Shown here piece after piece: positions 1-8,082 of a stretch of DNA of 47,903 nucleotides. The position numbers and the translations under genes were made by a program. The notes under the pieces are model-generated. The model was not told the DNA's origin, searched no databases, and worked only from the letters and a program-made list of their open reading frames with translations. How positions within the stretch are numbered: position 1 is the stretch's first letter; every line of letters begins with the position of its first letter. Source of the DNA: Bacteroides caecigallinarum (GTDB taxonomy: Bacteria > Bacteroidota > Bacteroidia > Bacteroidales > Bacteroidaceae); the NCBI RefSeq assembly GCF_016901995.1, contig NZ_JACJLE010000030.1, forward strand, positions 1 through 47,903. The letters run 5' to 3'.

Positions 1-173
1 TTAAGGAACTGTCTGTACGTGTAGGAATACCTCAGCATTTGTCAGAGTTGGGAATCAAGGCAGAAGACCTTCCTCGTCTTGCCAAGGCTGCTTATGCAGA
101 TGTATGTACACCTGGAAATCCTCGTGAAGTGACAGAAGAAATTATTTTGGATTTATATAAGAAAGTATTATGA
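1..173 (+). CDS. fucO: Lactaldehyde reductase FucO, 3' end only (partial)
   Basis: This is the last 56 codons of a gene that begins left of the window; the reading frame starts at base 3 and ends with TGA at 171-173. The visible C-terminus contains LAKAAYADVCTPGNPRE followed by an ILDLYKK tail. This matches the C-terminus of the iron-dependent group III alcohol dehydrogenase FucO, which reduces L-lactaldehyde to 1,2-propanediol with NADH. The stop overlaps the fucA start by 4 bp (ATGA), so the two genes are probably translationally coupled in one fucose operon. The catalytic and metal-binding parts lie outside the window and cannot be judged. Confidence 0.88.
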   Translation, partial: KELSVRVGIPQHLSELGIKAEDLPRLAKAAYADVCTPGNPREVTEEIILDLYKKVL

Positions 174-808
174 TAACTAACGAACAGATAGAAAAATTTA
201 TTTCGGAAGCTCACCGTGTAGGTGATGCAGGTTTGACAATATGCAGCAGCGGTAACATCTCTTGGAGAATAGGTGATGAAGTTCTCCTTTCAGGTACAGG
301 TTCATGGGTACCGTCATTGCCGAAAGAAAAGGTCGCAATATGTAAACTTGAAACAGGTGAAGTTCTTAACGGTGTAAAACCATCAATGGAACACGGCTTT
401 CACCTTGGAGTATTGAGAGAAAGACCTGATGTAAATGTTGTTCTTCATTTCCAGTCACCTTACGCAACAGCTGTTGCATGTATGAAGGAATTGCCTAAGG
501 ACTATAATGTTACAGCGGAAGTTCCATGCCATGTAGGTTCAGAAATTCCGGTAGTTCCATATTACAGACCGGGGTCAAAAGAGTTGGCAGAAGGAGTGAT
601 ATCAGCATTGAAAGACCATAACTCTGTTCTTCTGAAAAAACACGGTCAGGTGGTTTGTGGAAAAGATTTTGACGAGGCTTTTGAAAGAGCGATGTTCTTC
701 GAAATGGCTTGCCGAATCATAATCCTTACAGGTGAAAAGTATGAGACACTGACAAATGCCGAGATAGACGACTTGGAAACATACGTTTTAGGTAAGAAGA
801 CAAAATGA
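170..808 (+). CDS. fucA: L-fuculose-1-phosphate aldolase (class II aldolase family)
   Basis: Predicted to cleave L-fuculose 1-phosphate to dihydroxyacetone phosphate and L-lactaldehyde in the cytoplasm; the latter is the substrate of the upstream FucO. The 212-residue length fits the family (E. coli FucA has 215). Visible motifs are the phosphate-binding SSGNIS near residues 26-31, Glu74 in PSMEHGFH (catalytic acid/base position), His93 in VLHFQSP and His158 in KKHGQ. The second zinc histidine of the usual HxH pair is Gln95 here, which is unusual against the E. coli enzyme. The ATG start overlaps the fucO stop (ATGA), and the 3' end overlaps fucK by 4 bp (ATGA). The function is secure from context; the altered metal site is an observation only. 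Confidence 0.93.
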   Translation: MITNEQIEKFISEAHRVGDAGLTICSSGNISWRIGDEVLLSGTGSWVPSLPKEKVAICKLETGEVLNGVKPSMEHGFHLGVLRERPDVNVVLHFQSPYATAVACMKELPKDYNVTAEVPCHVGSEIPVVPYYRPGSKELAEGVISALKDHNSVLLKKHGQVVCGKDFDEAFERAMFFEMACRIIILTGEKYETLTNAEIDDLETYVLGKKTK

Positions 809-2154
809 GAGAAGTAAGACTAGCAATAGACTTCGGAGGGGGTAGCGGGCGAGTGATTGCCGGCTACGTCTCCGATGGTAAAACTTGTCTGGATACGATA
901 TATCGTTTTCAGAACAGGCAGGTAAGGATGGGCGGCCATATATATTGGGATTTCCTTTCTCTTTTTGAAGATATGAAGAGAGGAATACGTATGGCTGTTG
1001 AAAAAGGATATAGAATAAAGAGTATCGGCATAGATACATGGGGTGTTGATTTCGGACTTATAGATAAGAATGGAAATCTCATAGGTAATCCGGTCTGTTA
1101 CCGTGACAGTCGTACGGACGGTATGCCTGAAAAGGTTTTTAAGATTATAGATCCAAGCGAACACTACTCTGTCAGTGGCACACAGGTGATGGCAATAAAC
1201 ACGCTGTTTCAGCTTTATGCGATGAAAGAAGAAAACAGTCCGTTGCTTTCTGTGGCAGATAAGTTGTTGTTCATGCCTGATTTGTTCAGTTATTTCCTTA
1301 CCGGTGTTGCAAATAATGAATATAGCATAGCATCTACTTCGGAGCTAATGGATATCAAGGCGCGTAAGTGGAATTATGAACTTATACGCCAATTGGGATT
1401 GCCTGAACATATCTTCTGCGAAATCGTAATGCCTGGGCAGGAAAGAGGAATGCTGAAGCCTGAGATAAAGGAAGAACTTGGGCTGGATTATGATGTAAAG
1501 GTTATAGCAGTGGCATCGCATGACACGGCGAGTGCGGTATATGCTGTTCCTGCTGATGAAAACGAAAAAGTGACAGCATTTTTAAGTTCGGGAACATGGT
1601 CTTTGCTTGGAGTAGTGACAGACGAGCCGATTCTTTCTGAAGAAGCCAGAGTTAACGGATTTACAAACGAAGGTGGTGTGGATGGTAAAATATGTTTCCT
1701 CCAGAATATCACCGGACTGTGGATTCTTCAGAAACTTATGTCCGAATGGACTGAAGAAGGTAAATGTACTGAATACGATATTCTGATTCCTGAAGCAGAG
1801 AAAGCGGATATATCATCAATGGTAGATGTTGACAATAATGTCTTTACCAGTCCGCTGAATATGGCAGAAACAATAATCTCTTACTGTAAGGAAAGCGGAC
1901 AGCAGGTTCCGCAGACACAGGGAGAATTTGTGAAATGCGTATTGTTGTCATTGGCAGACAGATACAGAAAAGGAATAGAGGGATTGAACAAATTATTGCC
2001 CCGTTCTGTTGAAAAATTACATATAATTGGTGGAGGTTCGCAAAACAAATATCTTAACCGACTGACGGCTTTGGCTACAGGACTTGATGTAGATGCCGGT
2101 CCGGTTGAGGCTACTGCCATAGGAAATATTTTAGTACAAAATTTAGATAAATAA
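805..2154 (+). CDS. fucK: L-fuculokinase of the rhamnulokinase family (FGGY)
   Basis: A 449-residue FGGY sugar kinase predicted to phosphorylate L-fuculose with ATP to L-fuculose 1-phosphate. The phosphate-1 loop is DFGGGSGR (residues 9-16). GIDTWGVDFG (75-84) and SHDTASAV (238-245) with the presumed catalytic base Asp240 follow, then SSGTWSL (261-267) and IGGGSQN near the C-terminus. These motifs are those of RhaB-type rhamnulokinases rather than E. coli FucK, and the protein aligns along most of its length with the second kinase at 43098-44576. The fuculose assignment comes from the operon (fucA upstream with ATGA overlap, mutarotase and fucP downstream). Bacteroides fucose operons are known to use such a kinase. 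Activity on L-rhamnulose cannot be excluded. Confidence 0.88.
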   Translation: MREVRLAIDFGGGSGRVIAGYVSDGKTCLDTIYRFQNRQVRMGGHIYWDFLSLFEDMKRGIRMAVEKGYRIKSIGIDTWGVDFGLIDKNGNLIGNPVCYRDSRTDGMPEKVFKIIDPSEHYSVSGTQVMAINTLFQLYAMKEENSPLLSVADKLLFMPDLFSYFLTGVANNEYSIASTSELMDIKARKWNYELIRQLGLPEHIFCEIVMPGQERGMLKPEIKEELGLDYDVKVIAVASHDTASAVYAVPADENEKVTAFLSSGTWSLLGVVTDEPILSEEARVNGFTNEGGVDGKICFLQNITGLWILQKLMSEWTEEGKCTEYDILIPEAEKADISSMVDVDNNVFTSPLNMAETIISYCKESGQQVPQTQGEFVKCVLLSLADRYRKGIEGLNKLLPRSVEKLHIIGGGSQNKYLNRLTALATGLDVDAGPVEATAIGNILVQNLDK

Positions 2155-2172
2155 TATATTAAGGTAATACAT

Positions 2173-2553
2173 ATGGAAAATACTGGATATGCGGCAAAGA
2201 ATCATGGCTGTAATGTGAAGAGATACTGTAGAACAATGGATTTGAGAAATAATCCGGAGTTGATAGCCGAATACAAATTGCGTCATAGCAAAGAAAAAAT
2301 ATGGCCTGAGATACTTGAAGGCATACGCAGCGTTGGCATATTGGAAATGGAAATTTATATTTTGGGAACAAGGCTTTTTATGATTGTGGAAACTCCATTG
2401 GATTTTGATTGGGATTCGGCAATGGAAAAACTGGCAGTATTGCCAAGACAGCAGGAGTGGGAAGATTATATGTCTATATTCCAGTGCTCTGAACCGGGAA
2501 GTACATCATCCGAGAAGTGGCAGCCTATGGAAAGGATGTTTTACCTGTATTGA
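2173..2553 (+). CDS. L-fucose mutarotase of the RhaM (L-rhamnose mutarotase) family
   Basis: A 126-residue cytoplasmic protein of the RhaM fold family (former DUF718). Family marks are RYCRTMDLRNNPELIAEY near residues 17-34, the HSKEKIWPEI helix, the EMEIYILGTRLFMIVE strand pair and the C-terminal WQPMERMFYL. Proteins of this family interconvert the alpha and beta anomers of 6-deoxy sugars. In this operon the likely substrate is L-fucose or L-fuculose, so it would stand in for the unrelated FucU of enterics. The ATG at 2173 lies 18 bp after fucK. The first ~16 residues are poorly conserved in appearance, but no later ATG would keep the conserved YCRTMDL strand. Substrate choice is inferred from neighbours. 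Confidence 0.82.
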   Translation: MENTGYAAKNHGCNVKRYCRTMDLRNNPELIAEYKLRHSKEKIWPEILEGIRSVGILEMEIYILGTRLFMIVETPLDFDWDSAMEKLAVLPRQQEWEDYMSIFQCSEPGSTSSEKWQPMERMFYLY

Positions 2554-2601
2554 TTTTTATGCCTTTCTATTAATTCATTAACCTAAACTTTAAAATTATT
2601 C

Positions 2602-3900
2602 ATGAAACAATCTATTATTAGCAAAGACGGCGTAAGTTATTTGTTCCCTTTTGTATTGATTACGTTTTGCTTTGCATTGTGGGGATTTGCAAACGATATT
2701 ACCAATCCGATGGTAAAGGCTTTTTCAAAAATATTCAGAATGAGTGTTACCGACGGAGCTTTGGTTCAAGTGGCTTTTTATGGCGGATATTTTGCTATGG
2801 CTTTTCCGGCAGCCATGTTTATAAGGAAATATACATATAAAGCCGGAGTATTGTTAGGATTGGGATTGTATGCTCTCGGTGCATTGGCTTTTTTCCCGGC
2901 AAAACTGACAGGTGACTATCATCCGTTTCTATTGGCATATTTTGTAATGACGTGCGGATTGTCTTTTCTGGAAACAAGTTGTAATCCTTATATACTTTCA
3001 ATGGGTCCGGAAGAAACAGCTACGCGTCGTCTTAATTTGGCTCAGGCATTCAATCCGATAGGTTCTCTGATGGGAATGTATGTTGCGATGAACTTTATCC
3101 AGAATAAGTTGCATCCAATGGATACAGTAGAAAGGGCACAGTTGAGTCAGGCAGAATTTGAAGCAGTCAGAGACTCAGATTTGTCTGTTCTCATTGCTCC
3201 TTATCTGGTGATTGGTCTGGTCATAATAGCTATGCTTATAGTTATCAGGATGTCAAAGATGCCAAGAAATGCAGATCAGTCACATTCTATAGATTTTATA
3301 CCTACGTTGAAGCGTATTTTCTCAAGAAGAAGATATAAATATGGTGTCATAGCACAGTTCTTTTATGTAGGTGCTCAGATAATGTGCTGGACATTCATTA
3401 TCCAGTACGGTACACGTCTGTTTATGGCACAGGGAATGGAAGAACAAGCGGCTGAGGTACTCTCTCAGAAATATAATATAGTGGCAATGATTATATTTTG
3501 TGTAAGTCGTTTCGTCTGTACATTTATGCTCCGTTTTGTAAAGCCAGGAATGTTGCTTATGGTTTTGTCCATAGCGGCAATTGTACTTACTGCAGGAGTT
3601 ATCTGTCTGGAGAATATTTTGGGAATGTATTGTCTTGTCGGAGTTTCAGCTTGTATGTCTCTGATGTTCCCTACTATATATGGTATAGCATTGAAGGGTA
3701 TGGGAGATGACGCCAAATTCGGTGCTGCCGGGCTGATTATGGCTATTCTTGGAGGATCTGTATTGCCACCGCTTCAGGCATCCATTATAGACTGCAAGAC
3801 TTTGTTTGGAATGCCAGCCGTGAATGTTTCGTTTATACTTCCGTTGATTTGTTTTGTTGTAATAGTGGCTTACGGATATAAAATGAGAAAAGAAGCATAA
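2602..3900 (+). CDS. fucP: L-fucose:proton symporter, major facilitator superfamily
   Basis: A 432-residue integral inner-membrane protein of the FucP/GlcP branch of the MFS, with about 12 hydrophobic segments. Family marks include FALWGFANDITNPMV in the first helix, where FucP has a substrate-contacting region, then GGYFAMAFPAAMFIRKY and LETSCNPYILSMGP. Predicted to import L-fucose with protons. It is the last gene of the fucose operon, 48 bp after the mutarotase, and is followed by a strong hairpin terminator at 3917-3964. The ATG at 2602 follows an A/T-rich leader without Shine-Dalgarno, as is normal in this phylum. FucP homologues can carry other sugars; the operon makes fucose the best call. 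Confidence 0.92.
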   Translation: MKQSIISKDGVSYLFPFVLITFCFALWGFANDITNPMVKAFSKIFRMSVTDGALVQVAFYGGYFAMAFPAAMFIRKYTYKAGVLLGLGLYALGALAFFPAKLTGDYHPFLLAYFVMTCGLSFLETSCNPYILSMGPEETATRRLNLAQAFNPIGSLMGMYVAMNFIQNKLHPMDTVERAQLSQAEFEAVRDSDLSVLIAPYLVIGLVIIAMLIVIRMSKMPRNADQSHSIDFIPTLKRIFSRRRYKYGVIAQFFYVGAQIMCWTFIIQYGTRLFMAQGMEEQAAEVLSQKYNIVAMIIFCVSRFVCTFMLRFVKPGMLLMVLSIAAIVLTAGVICLENILGMYCLVGVSACMSLMFPTIYGIALKGMGDDAKFGAAGLIMAILGGSVLPPLQASIIDCKTLFGMPAVNVSFILPLICFVVIVAYGYKMRKEA

Positions 3901-3916
3901 ATCTTTTATAAAAAAT

Positions 3917-3964
3917 AAAATTTCCCTGTCAATATTTTCATGAGATATCGGCAGGGAAATTTTG
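3917..3964. terminator. Bidirectional terminator between fucP and mlaF
   Basis: Inverted repeat AAAATTTCCCTG / CAGGGAAATTTT separated by a 23-nt loop. A T-rich tract (TTTTGTTTTT) follows on the plus side and an A-rich tract precedes it, so the hairpin can serve both the fucose operon (+) and the convergent mlaEF pair (-). Confidence 0.85.
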
Positions 3965-3967
3965 TTT

Positions 3968-4738
3968 TTATAGGTTCTTGTTTTTATTTTCTTCCGTCTT
4001 TACTTTCCTTAAAAGGTCGGATGCAAAAATGAAATTGTTCAGCCTTTCATTTGTTGCCGTAAACACTTCGTCTTTTGTACCTGACCATTCTTTGTGTCCC
4101 TGATATATGTACAGGATGCTGTCGCCTATACCCATCACTGAGTTCATGTCGTGAGTGTTGATTATGGTTGTCATGTTGAATTCTGTGGTGATGTCGTGTA
4201 TAAGTTCGTCAATCACCAGAGATGTCTTAGGGTCAAGTCCTGAGTTTGGTTCGTCGCAAAACAGATATTGCGGGTTCAATGCTATTGCTCTGGCTATTGC
4301 TACTCGTTTTTGCATACCTCCACTTATCTCGCCTGGATATTTGTTTTGTGCATCCAGAAGGTTTACCCTGTCCAGACAGAATTGTGCGCGTTTTACCCTG
4401 TCGCGATATGTGTCGTTCGAAAACATATCAAGAGGGAACATAACATTCTCAAGTACGGACAGTGAATCGAATAATGCTGCGCTTTGGAATATCATGCCCA
4501 TTTCCTTACGTAGAGTTTTCTTTTCGACCTTTCCCATACCGAGGAGATTTCTGTTGTCATAAAGCACTTCACCTTTTTCTGGTGTCAGAAGTCCCACAAT
4601 ACATTTCATTAGAACGGTTTTACCGGAACCGCTCTGACCTATGATGAGGTTGGTCTTTCCGTTTTCGAAAGTGAAATTGATGTCATCAAGGACTGTTCTT
4701 CCTTCGAATGACTTACATATAGATTTTAACTGTATCAT
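3968..4738 (-). CDS. mlaF: ABC transporter ATP-binding subunit MlaF-like (phospholipid/MCE transport)
   Basis: A 256-residue ABC ATPase. Walker A is GQSGSGKT (residues 34-41), the signature is SGGMQKR, and Walker B ends in FCDEPNSGLDP; the last pattern with N-S-G-LDP is typical of the MlaF/Ttg2A group. It would power the MlaE permease in moving phospholipids between outer and inner membrane with an MCE (MlaD-type) periplasmic protein, which is not in this window. The start overlaps the mlaE stop by 4 bp (ATGA), so the two are made together. The C-terminus ends in a lysine/asparagine-rich tail. Direction of lipid flow cannot be told from sequence. Confidence 0.88.
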   Translation of the reverse strand: MIQLKSICKSFEGRTVLDDINFTFENGKTNLIIGQSGSGKTVLMKCIVGLLTPEKGEVLYDNRNLLGMGKVEKKTLRKEMGMIFQSAALFDSLSVLENVMFPLDMFSNDTYRDRVKRAQFCLDRVNLLDAQNKYPGEISGGMQKRVAIARAIALNPQYLFCDEPNSGLDPKTSLVIDELIHDITTEFNMTTIINTHDMNSVMGIGDSILYIYQGHKEWSGTKDEVFTATNERLNNFIFASDLLRKVKTEENKNKNL

Positions 4739-5478
4739 CCCATTAATAGTTGTGTAAGAATTAAATCTGAGAATAGAATGAGTACGCTGCTTGAAACAAC
4801 GGCGTTTGTACTTGCCTTACCTACGGAAATGGAACCGCCGTCAACTGTGTATCCGAAATATGCCGAAACGCTGGCTATAATGAATGCAAAGAACAGTGAC
4901 TTGATAAAGCTGCACCAGATATACCATTCTATGAAGCAGTATTGAAGACCGTATTCAAGGTCGGTGGCGTTCATTATACCAGCAAACCATGCTGTACAGA
5001 ATGCTCCTATAATTCCTGCGAATATACTGAAGATGACAAGAAACGGAATCATTGTCATTAGTCCCAGTATCTTAGGTAGGATAAGGTATGATGCCGAGTT
5101 TATACCCATAATCTCAAGTGCGTCTATTTGTTGGGTGACACGCATTGTGCCTAATTCGGATGCAATGTTGGAACCTACCTTACCTGCAAGGATAAGACAC
5201 ATTATGGCTGAAGAAAATTCAAGCAACAGGATTTCTCGGGTGGTATATCCTACTACAAATCGCGGCATCCACGGACTTTCTATGTTCAGTTTTATCTGGA
5301 TACATATAACCGCTCCGATGAAGAATGAAATCAGGAGTACTATACCGATGGAGTTGATTCCAAGTTGGTACAATTCGTTTACATATTGTTTGAAATACAT
5401 TCTTACTCTTTCAGGGCGTGAAAAAACTCTGCCCATGAGAATAACGTATTTGCCTAGAATACTGATTGGTTTTATCAT
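4735..5478 (-). CDS. mlaE: ABC transporter permease MlaE-like (MCE-associated)
   Basis: A 247-residue inner-membrane protein of the MlaE/YrbE permease family with about five to six hydrophobic segments. The family signature is visible as LAGKVGSNIASELGTMRVTQQIDALEIMG near the middle and FGYTVDGGSISVGKA...AVVSSS near the C-terminus. It partners the downstream ATPase, with 4-bp overlapping reading frames. The ATG at 5478 lies about 20 nt after the predicted transcription start from the TACTTTTG box at 5501-5508. It is divergent from lptB, so two outer-membrane lipid transport ATPases share one intergenic region. No mlaD or mlaC homologue lies next to it here. Confidence 0.88.
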   Translation of the reverse strand: MIKPISILGKYVILMGRVFSRPERVRMYFKQYVNELYQLGINSIGIVLLISFFIGAVICIQIKLNIESPWMPRFVVGYTTREILLLEFSSAIMCLILAGKVGSNIASELGTMRVTQQIDALEIMGINSASYLILPKILGLMTMIPFLVIFSIFAGIIGAFCTAWFAGIMNATDLEYGLQYCFIEWYIWCSFIKSLFFAFIIASVSAYFGYTVDGGSISVGKASTNAVVSSSVLILFSDLILTQLLMG

Positions 5479-5500
5479 GATGTCAAAAAATAATTTGTTG

Positions 5501-5508
5501 CAAAAGTA
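5501..5508 (-). promoter_or_regulatory. Predicted -7 box for mlaEF
   Basis: TACTTTTG on the minus strand fits the Bacteroidetes TAnnTTTG consensus. It would give a leader of roughly 20 nt before the mlaE ATG. No clear -33 TTTG was found. Confidence 0.6.
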
Positions 5509-5582
5509 CTGTTTTTTAGCTATTAAATAATAAAAGATAGGATGATTTTAATGTAAATGACCATATAACCCAAGAATTTTAC

Positions 5583-5590
5583 TACTTTTG
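5583..5590 (+). promoter_or_regulatory. Predicted -7 box for lptB
   Basis: TACTTTTG on the plus strand fits TAnnTTTG. Its last base coincides with a GTG that would otherwise extend the lptB frame, which argues that translation starts downstream, at ATG 5608 or later. Confidence 0.6.
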
Positions 5591-5607
5591 TGCCCAAAAT
5601 AAGCTAT

Positions 5608-6438
5608 ATGGAAGAATTGAAAGATAAAGAATACGAAGGTAAGTCCGTTGATGCCGGTTCGCAGGCGGATTATAATGAATGTATGGTGCTTCGTACGGAG
5701 AATCTTGTCAAGAAATATGGTAAACGAACCGTTGTTAACGATGTTTCCATCAATGTCAAACAGGGAGAAATCGTAGGACTTTTAGGACCTAACGGTGCCG
5801 GAAAAACCACTTCATTCTATATGACAACCGGACTTATAGTTCCAAATGAGGGACATATATTCTTGAATGATGAAGATATTACATCATATCCGGTTTACAA
5901 ACGTGCACAAAAGGGTATTGGCTATTTGGCACAAGAGGCTTCTGTGTTCAGAAAAATGAGCGTTGAAGACAATATTGCTTCTGTTCTTGAGCTTACAAAC
6001 AAAAGTCCGGAATATCAAAAGGAAAAACTGGAAAGCCTTATAGCTGAGTTCAGATTGCAGAAAGTGAGAAAAAACTTGGGTGACCAGCTTTCGGGTGGTG
6101 AGCGTAGAAGAACGGAAATAGCAAGATGTCTGGCTATTGACCCTAAATTCATTATGCTTGACGAGCCTTTTGCGGGAGTTGACCCTATTGCAGTTGAAGA
6201 TATTCAGCATATTGTCTGGAAGCTTAAAGACAAGAATATAGGAATTCTGATTACCGACCACAATGTGCAGGAAACATTGAGCATTACGGACAGGGCATAT
6301 CTGCTGTTTGAAGGTAGAATCCTTTTTCAGGGAACTCCGGAGGAGTTGGCAGAAAACAAAATTGTGCGTGAGAAGTATTTGAGCAATAGTTTTGTGTTGA
6401 GAAAAAAAGACTTCCAGATACAGCCTGAACGTGATTGA
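5608..6438 (+). CDS. lptB: LPS export ABC transporter ATP-binding protein LptB
   Basis: A 276-residue ABC ATPase with Walker A GPNGAGKT, signature SGGERRRTEIAR and Walker B FIMLDEPFAGVDPIAV. The last is the hallmark of LptB, which powers extraction of lipopolysaccharide by LptFG and its transfer along LptC-LptA to LptD. I place the start at ATG 5608 (MEELKDK) because the in-frame GTG at 5590 lies inside the predicted promoter. A second candidate, ATG 5683 (MVLRTENLVKKYGK), begins exactly at the conserved part and would give a more typical length, so the first 25 residues may not be translated. An OstA/LptA-like gene lies elsewhere in the window (17569-19236). Confidence 0.92.
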   Translation: MEELKDKEYEGKSVDAGSQADYNECMVLRTENLVKKYGKRTVVNDVSINVKQGEIVGLLGPNGAGKTTSFYMTTGLIVPNEGHIFLNDEDITSYPVYKRAQKGIGYLAQEASVFRKMSVEDNIASVLELTNKSPEYQKEKLESLIAEFRLQKVRKNLGDQLSGGERRRTEIARCLAIDPKFIMLDEPFAGVDPIAVEDIQHIVWKLKDKNIGILITDHNVQETLSITDRAYLLFEGRILFQGTPEELAENKIVREKYLSNSFVLRKKDFQIQPERD

Positions 6439-6483
6439 TGAAATCGAGTGAAGACCTGTTTGAAATTTTTTTTGTCCTGACTT

Positions 6484-6515
6484 TTTGGTAGTTGCAAGAT
6501 TAAACACTATTTTTG
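6484..6515 (+). promoter_or_regulatory. Predicted promoter for tig
   Basis: TTTG at 6484-6487 (-33) and TATTTTTG at 6508-6515 (-7) are separated by 20 nt, the full Bacteroidetes primary-sigma pattern. The leader to the tig ATG would be about 60 nt. Confidence 0.75.
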
Positions 6516-6578
6516 CACACCCCAAAAAGTTTATACTTTTGAAAATAAGAATAATAATTAATATAAAACAATTAAGAA

Positions 6579-7925
6579 ATGAATATTTCATTACAGAATG
6601 TAAGCAACGTAAGTGCTGTGCTTACTGCGCAAATCGAAAAAGCTGATTATCAGGAAAAAGTTGAAAAAGCGTTGAAGACACTTCGTCAGAGAGTAAATAT
6701 GCCTGGATTCCGTAAAGGTATGGTTCCGATGGGTCTTATCAAGAAACAGTATGGTGTTTCTGTACTTCTTGAAGAAGTTGACAAGCTGTTGCAGGAAAAA
6801 GTTGGTGAATATATCCGCGAAAACAAAGTGAACATGTTGGGTACTCCACTTCCAAAGGAAAACAACGCTAACTTCGAAACAGACGAAAACTTCGAATTCT
6901 CTTTCGATATCGCTTTGGCTCCTGAATTCTCTATAGAATTGTCAAACAATGATACTGTTGACTACTATGATATCGATGTAACTGACGAAATGGTAGAACA
7001 GCAGGTTAATATGTACAGACAGCGTACAGCTAAATATGACAAGGTTGAAGACTATCAGGAAAAGGATATGCTGAAAGGTCTTTTGGCTGAGCTTGATGAA
7101 AACGGAAATACAAAAGAAGGCGGTGTTCAGGTAGAAGGTGCAGTTATGATGCCTACATACATGAAGAACGACGACCAGAAAGCTATCTTCAACGGTGCTA
7201 AGGTAAACACTGTATTGGTGTTCAATCCTTCTGTAGCTTTCGATAACAACGAAGCAGAACTTGCTTCTCTTCTGAAAGTTAAGAAAGAAGAAGTTGCTAA
7301 CTACAAAGGTAACTTCAGCTTCCAGATTGAAGAAATCACTCGTATGATTCCGGGTGAATTGAATCAGGAATTGTTCGACCAGGTTCTTGGCGAAGGCAAG
7401 GCTTCAAACGAAGAAGAATTCCGTGCTCAGGTTAAGGAAAGCATCTCTACTCAGTTCGTTGCTGACAGCGACTATAAGTTCCTTATCGACTTGCGCGCTT
7501 ACACTATGGGTAAGGTTGGTAAATTGGAATTTGCTGACGATTTGATGAAACGTATCATGCTTGACAACAACAAGGAAAAAGGTGAAGAATACGTAAACGA
7601 AAACTACGAAAAGAGCCTTGAAGAACTTACTTGGCACTTGATCAAGGAAAAACTTGTTGAAGCTAACGGTATCAAGATTGAACAGTCTGATATTCAGGAT
7701 ATGGCTAAGGAAGCTACTCGTGCTCAGTTCGCTCAGTACGGTATGATCAATGTTCCTGAAGAATTGCTTGAAAACTACTCTAAAGAAATGCTTAAGAAAC
7801 GCGAAAGCGTTGAAGCTCTTGTAAACAGAGCAATTGAATCTAAGCTTGCTGCAGCTGTTAAGGGTCAGGTAACATTGAACCACAAAGCTGTATCTGTAGA
7901 AGATTTCAACAAAATGTTTCAGTAA
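6579..7925 (+). CDS. tig: Trigger factor (ribosome-associated chaperone)
   Basis: A 448-residue protein predicted to bind the ribosome exit tunnel and shelter nascent chains. The N-terminal ribosome-binding signature is GFRKGMVP (residues 44-51), close to the consensus GFRxGxxP. The central prolyl isomerase domain is divergent and hard to see, as is usual in Bacteroidetes versions. The C-terminal part is a long charged helical arm. Codon use is strongly biased (frequent AAC, GAA, GTT, CTT), like tpiA and mdh in this window, which suggests high expression. It has its own predicted promoter and precedes clpP and clpX, the widespread tig-clpP-clpX order. Confidence 0.92.
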   Translation: MNISLQNVSNVSAVLTAQIEKADYQEKVEKALKTLRQRVNMPGFRKGMVPMGLIKKQYGVSVLLEEVDKLLQEKVGEYIRENKVNMLGTPLPKENNANFETDENFEFSFDIALAPEFSIELSNNDTVDYYDIDVTDEMVEQQVNMYRQRTAKYDKVEDYQEKDMLKGLLAELDENGNTKEGGVQVEGAVMMPTYMKNDDQKAIFNGAKVNTVLVFNPSVAFDNNEAELASLLKVKKEEVANYKGNFSFQIEEITRMIPGELNQELFDQVLGEGKASNEEEFRAQVKESISTQFVADSDYKFLIDLRAYTMGKVGKLEFADDLMKRIMLDNNKEKGEEYVNENYEKSLEELTWHLIKEKLVEANGIKIEQSDIQDMAKEATRAQFAQYGMINVPEELLENYSKEMLKKRESVEALVNRAIESKLAAAVKGQVTLNHKAVSVEDFNKMFQ

Positions 7926-8082
7926 TATAATTCCAGGCTGAAGTTAATTGCTGAGGCTTATTATAATGGAAGAGGCTTTTAACCGAGGCTTTTCTGGTTG
8001 GTGCAAGCTCTAGTCCTGTACTCGGAAAAGAAATGGCTAAAAGTCTCTTTCTGTATTTTTAAAAGATAAAAAAATATAACTT

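Noticed and set aside
4964..5530. 188-codon open frame antisense to mlaE
   Set aside because: Shadow of a conserved permease gene, with no start context and no recognisable domain.
5884..6591. 235-codon open frame on the minus strand across lptB
   Set aside because: It is antisense to a clear ABC ATPase gene and runs through the tig promoter; its translation looks like no protein family.
7926..8082. Structured RNA or terminator between tig and clpP (two GAGGCTTTT copies, CCGAG/CTCGG)
   Set aside because: Pairing is short and interrupted, no T-run follows a stem, and no motif could be recognised.
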